DNA from: Rhodomicrobium sp. R_RK_3 | GTDB taxonomy: Bacteria > Pseudomonadota > Alphaproteobacteria > Rhizobiales > Rhodomicrobiaceae | Reading direction: 5' to 3' | Length of the DNA: 64,000 nucleotides | Assembly: GCF_002198715.1 (NCBI RefSeq) | Contig: NZ_MWLK01000003.1 | Location: forward strand, 1 to 64,000 | Shown: positions 1-10,609 of the stretch, in pieces | How the letters are laid out: every line of letters begins with the position of its first letter | Numbering within the stretch: the first letter of the stretch is position 1 | Made by a program: the position numbers and the translations under genes | The notes under the pieces: generated by a model | Seen by the model: the letters and a program-made list of their open reading frames with translations, nothing else | The model's database searches: none | Told to the model about the DNA's origin: nothing

Positions 1-68
1 GCAAGTGGAGAGGCGAGTGGGCCCCGGCTCTAACGGCCGGGGCGAAGGAATCGAAGTTTTGCAAAGGT
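1..68. repeat. Dispersed repeat, copy 1, with GC-rich hairpin
   Basis: This stretch matches 31203-31270 over almost its whole length with a few substitutions. Its core is an 8-bp perfect inverted repeat, GCCCCGGC (21-28) and GCCGGGGC (36-43), with a 7-nt loop. The repeat may continue left of the window. At the second copy the hairpin lies directly after the 3' end of the TRAP permease gene, so a terminator or mRNA-end role is possible. Seen directly: the two copies and the stem. Function is inferred. Confidence 0.7.
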
Positions 69-377
69 CTTCCATGGGAGAGGGGACTGGGCTGCGGAGT
101 GGGTCGCTTGCGTCCAAACCGACCGTGCGCGTCCGCGCCGATCATTTGCACACGTCCTTTTCCCGGACCGGCCCGGAGGCCGTGCCGGCGGCCGCGCCCG
201 GACCAAATCTTGGCGCGGGGTAGCCGACTGGATATGGGCCGCGCGACCTAGGTATCCGACCCTTCGTCACTTGTGGCCGGCGCGGCCCGAATGCTTCCAT
301 AACCTCGGATAGGACAAGCGGCGACGCTGCCCGGAGGCCCCCGCCTCCCGTGGCGTCAAGGTCACTGGGGATAGAAC
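69..377 (+). promoter_or_regulatory. Upstream region of the RTX gene, no gene seen
   Basis: About 310 bases of non-coding sequence precede the RTX gene. No reading frame here looks like a protein. A purine-rich GGGGATAG lies a few bases upstream of the ATG at 378 and is a plausible ribosome binding site. No promoter could be assigned with confidence. Confidence 0.3.
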
Positions 378-3300
378 ATGGTCACGAACATCACCGGCTG
401 GGGCAACGACAACACGTTCGATTTCGTCATCGAACCGGGCGTCACGCCAGAAGGCACGCCGCAGCACAATTCGATCCCGATCGCCTCGGGCTCGGCTGAA
501 GGCGGCCCGCTGGTCGCGTGGCTGTCCGACACCGGCGTCGAAGTGCAGTTCCTCGACATTCTCGGCGAGCCGCTGGTCGCCGCCGCCGAAGTCGCCAGCC
601 GCGTCGTCGTCAGCGAGGGCGCCGAAGGCAAGAGCAACGTCCAGGTGGCCGATGGCGTCGCGGGCTTCGGCGTCGCCTGGGAGGATTCATCGAGCGGGCT
701 CGGGCAGCTCAAGCTGCAAGGGCTGGGGGCAGAGGGCGGCGTCGCCTTCGGCACCCTGGTGACGGTCGGCGCGGAGGCCGGCGACGGCTTCGACAACACC
801 GCCTTCAACAATCACTCCATGTCGGTCGCCGGTTATGATTTCTCGACCAATGTGCAGGTGACCGCGCCAAACGGCAATCTGGTCGATGCGGCGGCCTCCG
901 GCGTCAACGTGGCCTGGGTCGCCTCGGTGCCGGGCGACACGTCCGGTTTCGGCCAGATCATGCTGCAGCGCTACCAGATCGTGCCCGACGCCGATGGCCA
1001 GGCGACCAGCCTGACCGCCGCCGGCATCGACGGGCAGGTCGAGGACCCGGTGACGCTGATCCGCGATCCGCTCGACCAGGCCGCCATCGACGCGCAGGGC
1101 GGGGCGACCGACGCCGCGATCCAGCTCACCGACCGCGACGGCAATCCCGCCATCGGCCGCGATCCCGTCGTCACCGGCCTGCATACCGGCGATACGCTGG
1201 TCTCCTGGATCGATCAGGCCGGCAACGTCCAGGCGCATCTGTTCCCGCCGAACGGCGTCGTCGTGCCTTCGGACAACACGCTGAACGGCCTCACCCAGGT
1301 CGAATATGACGCGGCCAACGCCGCGCTCGCAACCGAGCTTGGCATCGTCACCCATCCGGCGGGCGCCGTCGCCGATGCGCATGACATGCAGGTGGTCCAG
1401 CTCGGCGCGGGCAATTTCGCCATCGTCTGGGTCGCCACGGCGGCGGATGGCAGCCTCGAACTCGACGGCACCTATTTCTCGCTGCCGCCGGATGCCGGCG
1501 TCGGCGACGTGGTGCTGCCGGGCGGCAATGGGTGGACGCCGATCCCGCTCGACCCGATCCCGCTGCCCGACAGCTTCACCGGCCAGTTCAGCCTCGGCGG
1601 CATGGGCGAGGACAATCCCGATATCGTCATCACCTATACGGCGGGCGACCAGGACGGCACGGGCGTGTTCGCGGTGCATGTCGACGGCAATGCGACCGGC
1701 GTCGCCAACGAGACCTTTGGCCATAGCGACGCCTTCGCGGTCAACACCACGACCGAGGGCAATCAGAGCGGCGGCTCCGTCACCGGCACCATTAGCGACC
1801 GCGCCATCATCACCTATCTCGACGAGGCGACCGGCGATATCGTCGCCCGCATGGTCGATCTGCGCGAGCCCGGCCAGTTCCTGCAGGGCGACCGCATCCG
1901 CGACATCAACGGCAATGGCATCCTCGACGCCGGCGACCGCATCCAGGTGCGCGCCGACATCATCGTCGGCACCAATGGCGACGACCATATCATCGGCGAC
2001 CTGCCCGATCCGGCGCTCGGCGGCATCACCGGCGTGCGCTACGACAAGGGCGAGGGGCTGGAGGACCAGCTTTTCGGCGGTCTCGGCAATGACGTCATCT
2101 TCGGCGGCGGCGCCAACGACATCATCGATGGCGGCCGCGATCTGACGACGCCCGGCGATATCGACGACCCGACGCTCGGCGCTTCGCCGCAGCATTATAC
2201 CGACATGGCGGTCTACCAGGGCAATGCGCTCGACTACGCCATCTGGATCAATGGCGACGGCTCCTATTCCATCGTCGACGCCCATTTCGATGACGGCGAC
2301 AACATCGTCGACCAGCTCGGCGGCGGGGGTGGCGGCGGAGGCGGTGGTGGTGGTGGCAATGGCGGCCCCGGCGGCGGCAATGGCGGCGGCGGCGCGGGCG
2401 GCGCGCTCAATCTCGACGGCCTCGACCTCGTCTCGAATGTCGAGAAATTCCTGTTCCTGAACGGCGACACCACCGCGCTGTTCAATCTCGGCTATAATGG
2501 CACGACGCCGTCGACGGACACCCATGTCACCATCGACTCCGTAAATTTCTACCATCTGCCCGATCAGGACGCCCGGGTGACCGGCAATGTCTCGATCGAT
2601 CCCGCCAACCCGCTCGATCCCGGCACGCCGGAGACCACGCCCATCAATCCGGCGGGCGTCGAAACGGTTTTGACGCCGGTCGGCTGGGGCCTGACGCAGG
2701 AGACGGCCGATAATGGCTTCGCCGTCGCCGGCGCGGCAAGCCTGCTCGACGGCGTGCAGGACAACCCGATCGCGGCCAAGACGGAGGATTCCTTCGTCAC
2801 CGCCTGGCAGACGCATAATGCCGACGGCACGGTCGGGCTGCATCTGACCATTTACGATCAGTTCATGGACCCGATCCCCACGGCGGCGGGGGCGGCGGTG
2901 ATCGACGTCGTGAACAATGCGCTCGCCGATGTCAGCCCGGCCATCAACGCGGCCGGCGCTGGTCCCGTCATCGCCTGGGTGTCCGAGGATGCCGGCGGCC
3001 AGCAGCATCTCTTCGCCCAGGCCTATGACGCGGTCGGCTTGCCGCTCGGCACGCCCGGCGGCTTCGAGGTGCATCCGGATGCCGCGGCCGGCACCGAATA
3101 TTCCTCGCTCTCCATCCTGGTGACCGGCCTGCGCGACGCCGTCGCCGACAATCCGGTCGATCCCACCGATCCGATCGAGCTCGACGACCAGTTCGCCATG
3201 GTCTGGATCGAGAATGCCGACGCCTCCGGCTACGGCAATATCTCGCTGCAGCGCTGGGTGCTGCCGCTCGCCGCCGACGGGCGGACGGTCGAGGCGCCGG

Positions 3301-6300
3301 TGGCGCTCGGCCTCGACGGCCTGCCGGACGGCAATGACGGCCCCGCCGTGCTCACCGATCCCACGACGCTCGCCCCGATCGTCGGCCGCAATGTCCACGC
3401 GGCGGGCCTCGAAGACGGCCATCTGATGGTGACCTGGGTGCAGGGCGATGGCGCGGGCCATGAGATCGTGCGCGGCACGGTGATCTCCGCCGTCGACGGC
3501 CATCAGGAAATGGCCATCGACCTGACCGGCCTCATGTCGCCCGACGGCATCGTCGCGGGCACCAACCCGACGATCCTGTCCGCCGGCGAAGCCGACATTC
3601 TGGTGAGCTGGGTGCAGGCGGACGCGGATGGCGGCTTCGACATCATGGCCGCCTATTACAAGACCACCGGCCCGGTCACCTGGGCCGCGCCCGAAAGCTT
3701 CGAGCTGAAGCATTTCGACACCCTGCCGAGCGAGTACAGCGTCGTCACGGTCGGCGAGACCACCGAGGACATCATCGTCACCTGGCGCGGCGATGACGGC
3801 ACCGGCTTCAGCGCGAACGACATGCATGGCCAGCGCTATGCCATCACCGGCGAGGCGGTCGGCCATAGCTTCGACATCACGACGGGGCAGACGGCGGGCG
3901 ACACCTCCGCCACGGTCGGCCTGCTCGACGGCCGGTTCGTGGTGGTCCACACCGCCCAGGACGGCACCACGGATGTCGATATCCGCGCCCGCGTGCTCGA
4001 CACCAACAACGCCATCGATCCGGTGATCGAGCGCGACGCGGGCGGCGCCGCCGGCGCCGAACCCGGCACCGTCTTCGACGACATCATCGACGGGCGCGAC
4101 CGGGCCGACATCATGCATGGCGGTCTGGGCAACGACGTGCTGATCGGCGGCGTCAATGACGACACGCTGTTCGGCGACAGCGGCAATGACGTGCTGGTCG
4201 GCGGCACCGGCACCGACTTCCTGGTGGGCGATGGCGTCGCCGACGCCGGCAACGACCTGCTGATGGGCGGCTATGGCCGCGACTACATCTCGGGCGGCGA
4301 CGGCATCGACACCATCTCCTACAAGGGCGAATCGCGCCCCGTCACCATCGACCTGCAATCGGGCATCATCACCAGCGATCCCTTGCACAATGCGGTGGTG
4401 CTGCCGGCGGCGGGCGACATTGCCGGACTGCCGGCGGCGGCGCTCACCGACGCCAGCGTCGAGGATCTGATCGGCCGGATCACTATCAACACGCTGACCG
4501 AGGTGGTGAGTTTTACCTCCGAAGCGGGGACGATCGAGAACGCCGAGGGCAGCCTCGGCAATGACACCATCCTCGGCACGGCGGGCGCCAACGCGCTTGC
4601 CGGTCTCGGCGGCAATGACCTGCTGAACGGGCGCGGCGGCATCGACACCGCGATCTTCGACCAGACGGTCAGCCCGCTGACGGCGGCCAATTTCTCGGTC
4701 GTCGGCGGCAATTGGGTGGTGACGACGGGCACCGTCGAAGGCACCGACACGCTGGTCGGCATCGAGATCGTCGATGGCAACCGCTTCATCCTGGTCGGCG
4801 CCAGCAGCAATTTCGCCACCGTGCAGGATGCCGTGAACAGCGGCGTGCTGCGGGACGGCGATACCATCCTCCAGTACAACGGCACCAATGTCATCTCCAT
4901 CGGCGTCCATGCGCCCGATGTGGCGGCGCTGGTCGCCAGCACGCCGGAGGATGGGCCGTTCAGCACCAATCTGCTGGCCGGCGCGACCGATCCGGACGGC
5001 GATGCGCTGAGCGTCGTCGGCCTCGCCACCACGGTCGTCACGGCGGGCGGCGTCACCTTGACGCTCGGCACCGACTTCGTGCTGAGCGGCTCGCAATTGA
5101 CGCTCACCGCCGCAGGGCTGGAGAAGTTCAATCCGCTGAACGAAGGCCAGCACGACACCGCGATCTTCAGCTTCGCCGTGAGCGACGGCGCGCTGACCAC
5201 GCCGAACACATTGACGCTGACCATCGACGGCGCCAATGAGGGCTTCCCCGGCGTCACCCTGACCGGCACCGCCGCCGCCAACACGCTCACCGGCGGGGAG
5301 GGCAACGACACCATCAGCGGCCTCGGCGGCAATGACACGCTGAACGGGTTCGGCGGCCTCGACCTGCTCGATGGCGGCGCCGGCGCCGACACCATCAATG
5401 CCGGCGCGGGCGACGACACCCTGCTCGGCGGCGACGGCAACGACATCCTGTTCGGCGATCTCGGCAATGATCTGCTCGACGGCGGCGCCGGTGCCGATAC
5501 TATGCAGGGCGGCGACGGCAATGACGTCCTGCTCGGCGGCGCGGGCGTCGATACCATGGACGGCGGCAACGGCAACGACATCCTGACCGGAGGGCTCGGC
5601 AACGACATCCTTACCGGCGGGGCCGGCGACGACATGTTCATCTTCAATTTCGGCGACGGGGCCGACCAGATCAATGGCGGCCTCGGCACTGACAGCGTGC
5701 AGATCACCGGCACCGCCGCCGCCGATGTGCTCGACGTCATCTTCGATGGCATCTCCATCACCGGCTTCGAGGGCGGCACGGTGACGGGCGTGGAATCGAT
5801 CACGGCCTCGCTCGGCGACGGCGTCGATACGCTGAACTACAGCGCCTCGACCGCCGGCGTCAGCGTCGACCTTGCCGCCGGGACCGCCTCGGGCTTCAGC
5901 TCGATCGCGGGCATCGAGAACGTCACCGGCGGCTCGGGCAACGACACGCTGGCGGGCGATGCCGGGGCCAACAGGCTGGCGGGCGGCGCCGGCGACGACA
6001 CCTACTTTGCCGATAGCGGCGACACCATCGTCGAAACGGCGACCGGCGGCGTCGACACGGTGGTGACGTCAAGCGCCTCCTTCACGCTGGCCGCCAATGT
6101 CGAGAACCTGACCTTCAGCGGCACCGGCGCCTTCATCGGCTCCGGCAACAACATCGCCAACGTCATCACCGGCGGCGCCGGGGCGGACGTGCTGAGCGGC
6201 GCGGGCGGCGACGACACCATCATCGGCGGCGCGGGCAATGACGTGATGGACGGCGGGGCGGGCAACGACATGTTCGTCTTCGGCCCCGGCCATTTCGGCG

Positions 6301-6527
6301 CCGATGTCATCACCGGCTTCGACGCCAATGCAGCGAACGGCCAGGATCTCCTGGACCTGCATCTGCTCGGCATCACCGCCGAAAACTTCGACCAGCATGT
6401 GCAGATCGTCGATCTGGGGGCGAACACGCAGGTCACCATCGACGGGATGGACACCATCCTTTTGCTGAACGTCACCGGCACCGGCACCAATGTGATTACG
6501 GAGTCGGATTTCCACCTGCTGAGCTAA
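378..6527 (+). CDS. Giant RTX calcium-binding secreted protein (2049 aa)
   Basis: A 2049-residue protein with many glycine/aspartate nonapeptides of the GGxGxDxUx type, which bind calcium after export. RTX blocks lie near residues 534-588, 1233-1315, 1393-1421, 1635-1754, 1853-1876 and 1931-1965. A run of mostly glycine sits at about 648-675, and a cadherin/VCBS-like domain at about 1524-1621. The first 1200 residues contain repeated 'xVxW' strands typical of beta-propeller-like repeats and are internally duplicated (about 176-310 against 939-1050). There is no N-terminal signal peptide. The C-terminus (MFVFGPG, then a hydrophobic/acidic tail) fits an uncleaved type I secretion signal. The last ~330 residues are homologous to the end of the peroxidase at 23901-30806. 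No type I exporter genes are nearby. The specific role (adhesin, S-layer, enzyme carrier) cannot be told. Confidence 0.9.
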   Translation: MVTNITGWGNDNTFDFVIEPGVTPEGTPQHNSIPIASGSAEGGPLVAWLSDTGVEVQFLDILGEPLVAAAEVASRVVVSEGAEGKSNVQVADGVAGFGVAWEDSSSGLGQLKLQGLGAEGGVAFGTLVTVGAEAGDGFDNTAFNNHSMSVAGYDFSTNVQVTAPNGNLVDAAASGVNVAWVASVPGDTSGFGQIMLQRYQIVPDADGQATSLTAAGIDGQVEDPVTLIRDPLDQAAIDAQGGATDAAIQLTDRDGNPAIGRDPVVTGLHTGDTLVSWIDQAGNVQAHLFPPNGVVVPSDNTLNGLTQVEYDAANAALATELGIVTHPAGAVADAHDMQVVQLGAGNFAIVWVATAADGSLELDGTYFSLPPDAGVGDVVLPGGNGWTPIPLDPIPLPDSFTGQFSLGGMGEDNPDIVITYTAGDQDGTGVFAVHVDGNATGVANETFGHSDAFAVNTTTEGNQSGGSVTGTISDRAIITYLDEATGDIVARMVDLREPGQFLQGDRIRDINGNGILDAGDRIQVRADIIVGTNGDDHIIGDLPDPALGGITGVRYDKGEGLEDQLFGGLGNDVIFGGGANDIIDGGRDLTTPGDIDDPTLGASPQHYTDMAVYQGNALDYAIWINGDGSYSIVDAHFDDGDNIVDQLGGGGGGGGGGGGGNGGPGGGNGGGGAGGALNLDGLDLVSNVEKFLFLNGDTTALFNLGYNGTTPSTDTHVTIDSVNFYHLPDQDARVTGNVSIDPANPLDPGTPETTPINPAGVETVLTPVGWGLTQETADNGFAVAGAASLLDGVQDNPIAAKTEDSFVTAWQTHNADGTVGLHLTIYDQFMDPIPTAAGAAVIDVVNNALADVSPAINAAGAGPVIAWVSEDAGGQQHLFAQAYDAVGLPLGTPGGFEVHPDAAAGTEYSSLSILVTGLRDAVADNPVDPTDPIELDDQFAMVWIENADASGYGNISLQRWVLPLAADGRTVEAPVALGLDGLPDGNDGPAVLTDPTTLAPIVGRNVHAAGLEDGHLMVTWVQGDGAGHEIVRGTVISAVDGHQEMAIDLTGLMSPDGIVAGTNPTILSAGEADILVSWVQADADGGFDIMAAYYKTTGPVTWAAPESFELKHFDTLPSEYSVVTVGETTEDIIVTWRGDDGTGFSANDMHGQRYAITGEAVGHSFDITTGQTAGDTSATVGLLDGRFVVVHTAQDGTTDVDIRARVLDTNNAIDPVIERDAGGAAGAEPGTVFDDIIDGRDRADIMHGGLGNDVLIGGVNDDTLFGDSGNDVLVGGTGTDFLVGDGVADAGNDLLMGGYGRDYISGGDGIDTISYKGESRPVTIDLQSGIITSDPLHNAVVLPAAGDIAGLPAAALTDASVEDLIGRITINTLTEVVSFTSEAGTIENAEGSLGNDTILGTAGANALAGLGGNDLLNGRGGIDTAIFDQTVSPLTAANFSVVGGNWVVTTGTVEGTDTLVGIEIVDGNRFILVGASSNFATVQDAVNSGVLRDGDTILQYNGTNVISIGVHAPDVAALVASTPEDGPFSTNLLAGATDPDGDALSVVGLATTVVTAGGVTLTLGTDFVLSGSQLTLTAAGLEKFNPLNEGQHDTAIFSFAVSDGALTTPNTLTLTIDGANEGFPGVTLTGTAAANTLTGGEGNDTISGLGGNDTLNGFGGLDLLDGGAGADTINAGAGDDTLLGGDGNDILFGDLGNDLLDGGAGADTMQGGDGNDVLLGGAGVDTMDGGNGNDILTGGLGNDILTGGAGDDMFIFNFGDGADQINGGLGTDSVQITGTAAADVLDVIFDGISITGFEGGTVTGVESITASLGDGVDTLNYSASTAGVSVDLAAGTASGFSSIAGIENVTGGSGNDTLAGDAGANRLAGGAGDDTYFADSGDTIVETATGGVDTVVTSSASFTLAANVENLTFSGTGAFIGSGNNIANVITGGAGADVLSGAGGDDTIIGGAGNDVMDGGAGNDMFVFGPGHFGADVITGFDANAANGQDLLDLHLLGITAENFDQHVQIVDLGANTQVTIDGMDTILLLNVTGTGTNVITESDFHLLS
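2320..2403 (+). repeat. Poly-glycine-coding tract inside the RTX gene
   Basis: A low-complexity run of GGN codons encodes about 28 residues, nearly all Gly with a few Asn, Pro and Ala. The frame stays open through it. It interrupts a module that recurs in the peroxidase gene, where a shorter Gly/Ala-rich linker occupies the equivalent place (about 26830-26870). Such tracts are prone to slippage, so length may vary between strains. Confidence 0.8.
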
Positions 6528-6571
6528 GCGGAGATCAGGAGGCCAAAGCAAGACGGCCTCCGCTTGCCGCA

Positions 6572-6680
6572 GCTCAACCTCTCCCTTGGGAGAGGTCGGC
6601 GCGGAGCGCCGGGTGAGGGGTTCGTGAGCGAGCCGTGAGGCACCAACCCCTCACCCTGACCCTCTCCCCAGGGAGAAGCA
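6572..6680. repeat. Palindromic intergenic repeat family B, copy 1
   Basis: Two oppositely oriented CTCTCCC/GGGAGAG arms flank a middle containing GGGTGAGGGG and its complement CCCCTCACCC. Related copies lie at 43605-43721 and 51682-51822. It is non-coding and lies between the RTX gene and the terminator at 6793-6829. Confidence 0.7.
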
Positions 6681-6792
6681 ATCGGGCTGCGGCATGGCGG
6701 GGACACTTGATTAGCCAACGGCCCGCGCCCCGAAATTTCCTCGGCGCGCGGGCGAAAAACCCTTCCACTTCCTCTCTCTCGGAAGGCAGCCT

Positions 6793-6829
6793 GGGTACCG
6801 GCGGCTGACGCGGCGCCGGTACCCTTTTT
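6793..6829 (+). terminator. Strong Rho-independent terminator of the RTX gene
   Basis: A perfect 11-bp inverted repeat, GGGTACCGGCG (6793-6803) and CGCCGGTACCC (6814-6824), with a 10-nt loop is followed at once by TTTTT on the plus strand. This is a textbook intrinsic terminator for rightward transcription from the RTX gene. It also lies about 5 bases past the stop of the convergent hydrolase gene, so the hairpin may serve both directions. Confidence 0.85.
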
Positions 6830-6833
6830 CCGC

Positions 6834-7907
6834 CTACATCGCCCCGCGCGGCGCCGTCTGCAGCAGCTCCTGGAGCTGGGCCTTCCAGAATTTGGCGATG
6901 CCTGTCGTGCCGTGCCCGCGCGTGTCCTCGCTCGCCGGAATGAGATAGAAACGCGCCGCCTTGATGCGCTTCAGCTCGCGCTCCATGATGCCGAGTTCGG
7001 GCGGGTTGCGCTCATCGTCGGCCGAGTTGATCGCCAGCACCGCCGCCTGGATGCGGTCGAGGCCGGGCGCGGGGTTGTAGTCCCGCGAGGCATCCCATTG
7101 GTAGAGGAAGTCGTTGGCGTCGGCGGTGAACGGTGCGTTCACCCGCTCATCGACCAGCTTGTCGGCCAGCTCCCGCGTCGGCGCCGCCTTGTAATAGGCC
7201 TGCGAGCCGCCGCTGGTGGCGATGCCGAAGACGACATTGGCGGTCTGCACCGCGCGCGGCTGGGTGGTGTAATTGCCGTCCTTCCATTCGGGGTCCTTGC
7301 GCACCGAATCGACCAGCATCCGCCGCATCATCCAATTGCGCCCGGCCATTTCGGTCGGCTGCGAGGCCATCGGCACCAGCGCGTCCATGAAACCGGGATA
7401 GGTGACGCCCCAGATCCAGGCATGCATCCCGCCCATCGAATTGCCCAGCACCAGACGCAAATGCTTGATGCCGAGCCCTTCCGTCACCAGCCGGTACTGA
7501 GCGGCGACCATGTCGTCGTAATTATATTGCGGGAATTTCGCGCGCAGCCCGTCCGATGGCTTGGCGGATTTGCCCGCTCCGATGGCGTCCGGCAGGATGA
7601 TGTAATATTTGCTGGCGTCGAGCGGCTGGCCGGGGCCGAACAGCTCGCCCGCGAAGGCCGGCGTCAGCATGTTGGTGCCGGAGCCCGCCGTACCGTGCAG
7701 GATCAGCACCGGCTCGCCCGTCGGCTCCCCGACCGTGGTGTAATGCAGCCGCAGCTCGGGCGCGACCTCGCCGGTGTGGAAGCGGAAATCGCGCGCCGTC
7801 CAATCGGCTTGCTTGGGCGCGGGGTATTCCGCCGCCGAGGCGGAGAATCCGAAGAGTGCGACGGCCACGCACATGCCCAGGCGCAAGCGCCTGCTGAAAA
7901 CTCTCAT
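6834..7907 (-). CDS. Exported alpha/beta hydrolase, homoserine acetyltransferase-like
   Basis: The protein is 357 aa from the ATG at 7907, which has a good ribosome site (AGGGAGGTTTGC) just upstream; in-frame sequence further upstream does not look coding. It begins with a signal peptide (VAVALFGFSASAAEYP). The alpha/beta-hydrolase core has an oxyanion motif HGTAGSG, a nucleophile elbow GNSMGG and a late 'SEDTRGHGT' segment that should carry the catalytic His. The fold resembles MetX-type acyltransferases and their hydrolase relatives. The export signal argues against methionine biosynthesis and for a periplasmic esterase-like hydrolase. The substrate is unknown. The gene is divergent from the sugar-operon regulator. 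Confidence 0.85.
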   Translation of the reverse strand: MRVFSRRLRLGMCVAVALFGFSASAAEYPAPKQADWTARDFRFHTGEVAPELRLHYTTVGEPTGEPVLILHGTAGSGTNMLTPAFAGELFGPGQPLDASKYYIILPDAIGAGKSAKPSDGLRAKFPQYNYDDMVAAQYRLVTEGLGIKHLRLVLGNSMGGMHAWIWGVTYPGFMDALVPMASQPTEMAGRNWMMRRMLVDSVRKDPEWKDGNYTTQPRAVQTANVVFGIATSGGSQAYYKAAPTRELADKLVDERVNAPFTADANDFLYQWDASRDYNPAPGLDRIQAAVLAINSADDERNPPELGIMERELKRIKAARFYLIPASEDTRGHGTTGIAKFWKAQLQELLQTAPRGAM

Positions 7908-8124
7908 GCAAACCTCCCTGATGACGTTCCTTGCCGGCCCGGGCCAATCGCTTGAGCGCTGGCCTCTTTTGCCGCCGGCATCCGAAATGATGCCTGCAAG
8001 ACGGCCGGGCGGCAACGGCATCGTCGCGCGCACGGCATGGTTGCGCGGGGGGCGGAACATATGACAAATGGCCGATGCGGCGCCCTCAAGGCACTCGCGT
8101 CACCATCGGCCACGGAGCCCGGCT

Positions 8125-9084
8125 TTGAGCAGGCGGAAGGAGAACGGCGACAATCGCCTCGACGACGCGGCGCGCGCGGGCTGGCTCTATTACATCGCGG
8201 GCAATACGCAGGACGAGATCGCGGCCAAGCTCGGCATCTCGCGGCAATCGGCGCAGCGGCTCGTGGCGCTGGCGGTGTCGGAGGGGCTGGTCAAGGTGCG
8301 GCTCGATCACCCGATCGCCAAATGCCTCGACCTCGCCGCCCGGCTGAAGACACGCTTCGGGCTCGACTATGTCGAGGTGGTGCCGACCGATCCCGGCTCG
8401 GAGTCCACGGTACTCGGCGTCGCCAATGCGGCGGCGGCGGAGATCGAGCGGCGGCTCAGGTCGCCGGAGGAAACCATCATCGGCATCGGCACCGGGCGGA
8501 CGCTGAAAGCCGCCATCGAGCTGCTGCCGCCCATCGATGCGCCGCACAAGAAGATCGTCTCGCTGACCGGCAATATCGCGCCGGACGGTTCGGCGGCCTT
8601 CTACAGCGTCATCTTCACAATGGCGGACGTCGTGAAGGCCCGGCATTTCCCGATGTCGCTGCCGGTGATCGCCTCCTCGCCCGAGGAGCGCGATTTGCTG
8701 CATGGCCAGCCGATGATCCACGCCACGCTCGCCCTCGCTGCGCGCGCCGATATCGCCTTTGTCGGCGTCGGCGATCTCGGGCCGAACGCGCCGCTGCATG
8801 AGGACGGTTTCGTCAGCCGCGCCGAGCTGAAGGCGCTGCAGAAGGCGGGCGCGGTCGGCGAGATCACCGGCTGGGCCTTCGACGCCAAGGCGCGGCTGAT
8901 CCCCGGCCTCACCAATGAGCGCGTCGCCAGCGCGCCGATCCCGAAGGCGGGGCAATGCCTCGTCATCGCCATCGCCAAGGGCCGCGCCAAGCTCCCCGGC
9001 ATCAAGGCCGCCGTGACCGGCCGTCTGGTCAGCGGCCTGATTACGGATGAGTGGACGGCGGAAAAATTACTCGGCCCGCGTTAA
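8125..9084 (+). CDS. SorC/DeoR-family sugar-sensing transcriptional regulator
   Basis: About 319 aa. The N-terminus has a helix-turn-helix of the type seen in SorC regulators (TQDEIAAKLGISRQSAQRLV). It is followed by a sugar-phosphate-binding domain with IGIGTGRTL, SLTGNIAPDG and FVGVGDLG motifs typical of the SorC/CggR effector domain. The start is chosen at TTG 8125, preceded by GGAG at a 7-nt spacing. An in-frame ATG at 8068 would add 19 basic residues but has no well-placed ribosome site. It is the first gene before the polyol ABC operon and the likely regulator of it. Two short inverted repeats between this gene and the binding-protein gene are candidate operators. Confidence 0.88.
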   Translation: MSRRKENGDNRLDDAARAGWLYYIAGNTQDEIAAKLGISRQSAQRLVALAVSEGLVKVRLDHPIAKCLDLAARLKTRFGLDYVEVVPTDPGSESTVLGVANAAAAEIERRLRSPEETIIGIGTGRTLKAAIELLPPIDAPHKKIVSLTGNIAPDGSAAFYSVIFTMADVVKARHFPMSLPVIASSPEERDLLHGQPMIHATLALAARADIAFVGVGDLGPNAPLHEDGFVSRAELKALQKAGAVGEITGWAFDAKARLIPGLTNERVASAPIPKAGQCLVIAIAKGRAKLPGIKAAVTGRLVSGLITDEWTAEKLLGPR

Positions 9085-9093
9085 CCGTCTGAC

Positions 9094-9216
9094 TTGCTTG
9101 CAAAACCCGGCTTTCGCCGCGCCGCGCCATGGCGATCCTTGTGCGCCGCAGCATCGAAACCGGCTTGACGACCGCGCTTTCCTGGTGGGTAATTGCTCTC
9201 AACCTAAGCAAATGCT
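9094..9216 (+). promoter_or_regulatory. Candidate operators of the polyol operon
   Basis: Two 4-2-4 inverted repeats lie in the gap between the regulator and the binding-protein gene: TTGCTTGCAA (9094-9103) and AGCAAATGCT (9207-9216). The second is followed by an A-rich stretch and the ribosome site GGGAGGAAG. SorC-type regulators bind short inverted repeats, and the position directly upstream of the transport genes fits. The assignment is inference. Confidence 0.4.
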
Positions 9217-9241
9217 CAAAAAATTAGGTGGGAGGAAGCCG

Positions 9242-10555
9242 ATGCATCTCAGACCCATGATCCTGGGCGCGTGCTCCATTTTGCTGATGGCAGGAAGCGC
9301 GCTCGCCCAGACCAAACTGACCGTCGCCACGGTGAACAATGGCGACATGATCCGGATGCAGAAGCTGACGGATGATTTCACCGCCAAGAACCCCGGCGTC
9401 ACCGTCGAATGGGTGACGATGGAGGAAAACGTCCTGCGCCAGAAGGTGACGACCGACATCGCCACCAAGGGCGGCCAGTACGACATCATGACCATCGGCA
9501 CCTATGAGGTTCCGATCTGGGCGAAGCAGAAATGGCTGGTCGGCCTCGACAATCTCGGCGCCGATTACGATGTCGACGACCTCATCCCCGCCATCCGCGA
9601 CGGCCTTTCCAGGGACGGCAAGCTCTATGCCGCGCCCTTCTACGGCGAGAGCTCGATGGTGATGTACCGCAAGGACCTGTTCGAGAAGGCCGGGCTCAAA
9701 ATGCCCGACGCCCCGACCTGGGATTTCATCGCCGATGCCGCCCGCAAGATCACCGACAAGCCGGGCGAAGTCTACGGCATCTGCCTGCGCGGCAAGGCCG
9801 GCTGGGGCGAGAACATGGCCTTCCTGACCGCCACCGCCAATTCCTTCGGCGCGCGCTGGTTCGACGAGAAATGGAAGCCGCAATTCGATCAGCCGGAATG
9901 GAAGCAGGTGCTCGATTTCTACATCAAGCTGATGAAGGATGCCGGCCCTCCCGGCGCCTCCTCGAACGGCTTCAACGAAAATCTGGCACTGTTCCAGTCC
10001 GGCAAATGCGGCATGTGGATCGATGCGACCGTGGCTGCCTCCTTCGTCAGCAACCCGAAGGAATCCAAGGTCGCGGACAAGGTCGGCTATGCGCTGGCGC
10101 CGGATAACGGCCTCGGCAAGCGCGGCAACTGGCTGTGGGCGTGGTCGCTGGCGATCCCGGCCGGCACCAAGAAGCAGGACGTGGCGGAAAAGTTCATCGC
10201 CTGGGCGACGGGCAAAGGCTATGCCGAGCTGGTCGCCTCCAAGGAAGGTTGGGCGAACGTGCCGCCCGGCACGCGCAAGTCGCTCTATGCCAACGCGAAA
10301 TATCAGGAAGCCGCGCCCTTCGCCAAGATGACGCTGGACTCGATCAACGCCGCCGACCCGAACAAGCCGACGGTGAAGCCGGTGCCTTATACCGGCGTGC
10401 AGTTCGTCGCCATTCCTGAGTTCCAGGGCATCGGCACGGCGGTGGGCCAGCAATTCTCGGCGGCGCTCGCCGGGACCGCGACTGCGGATGTGGCGCTGAA
10501 GAATGCGCAGCAGCTCACCGAGCGCGAAATGACCAAGGGCGGCTATATCAAATAG
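9242..10555 (+). CDS. smoE: Sorbitol/mannitol-type ABC transporter substrate-binding protein
   Basis: The protein is 437 aa, starting at the ATG preceded by GGTGGGAGGAAGCC. A clear signal peptide (LLMAGSALAQTK) sends it to the periplasm. The mature part is a family-1 solute-binding protein, with segments such as YAAPFYGESSMVMYRKDLF and GKCGMWIDAT that match the polyol-binding SmoE group. It captures the polyol for the permeases encoded at 10736-12442. A stable hairpin and a palindromic repeat follow the gene, which is consistent with higher expression of the binding protein than of the membrane parts. Confidence 0.9.
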   Translation: MHLRPMILGACSILLMAGSALAQTKLTVATVNNGDMIRMQKLTDDFTAKNPGVTVEWVTMEENVLRQKVTTDIATKGGQYDIMTIGTYEVPIWAKQKWLVGLDNLGADYDVDDLIPAIRDGLSRDGKLYAAPFYGESSMVMYRKDLFEKAGLKMPDAPTWDFIADAARKITDKPGEVYGICLRGKAGWGENMAFLTATANSFGARWFDEKWKPQFDQPEWKQVLDFYIKLMKDAGPPGASSNGFNENLALFQSGKCGMWIDATVAASFVSNPKESKVADKVGYALAPDNGLGKRGNWLWAWSLAIPAGTKKQDVAEKFIAWATGKGYAELVASKEGWANVPPGTRKSLYANAKYQEAAPFAKMTLDSINAADPNKPTVKPVPYTGVQFVAIPEFQGIGTAVGQQFSAALAGTATADVALKNAQQLTEREMTKGGYIK

Positions 10556-10567
10556 CGCTCCGCCGAA

Positions 10568-10597
10568 GGGCCGCCCGGTCCCAGCCCCGGGCGGCCC
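10568..10597 (+). terminator. Stable intercistronic hairpin after the binding-protein gene
   Basis: An 11-bp perfect inverted repeat, GGGCCGCCCGG (10568-10578) and CCGGGCGGCCC (10587-10597), has an 8-nt loop and begins 12 bases after the stop codon. There is no U-tract, so it is more likely an mRNA-stabilising or attenuating stem than a full terminator. It sits between the abundant binding protein and the permease genes. Confidence 0.6.
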
Positions 10598-10609
10598 GCT
10601 CACACCTCG

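Noticed and set aside
687-5153. A 1488-codon open frame on the minus strand opposite the RTX gene
   Set aside because: It mirrors the codon structure of the high-GC RTX gene, is rich in Asp, Ala and Arg with no domain signature, and the plus-strand protein is clearly real.
5280-5640. Short tandem repeats as a CRISPR or satellite array
   Set aside because: They are 27-bp units encoding GGxGxDxUx calcium-binding nonapeptides.
6538-6561. GGAGGCC/GGCCTCC hairpin just after the RTX stop as its terminator
   Set aside because: It has a 7-bp stem and no U-tract; the 11-bp stem with a T-run at 6793-6829 is a far better candidate.
8037-8801. Alternative frame over the SorC-type regulator gene
   Set aside because: It is Arg-rich without motifs; the helix-turn-helix and sugar-binding motifs are in the frame ending at 9084.
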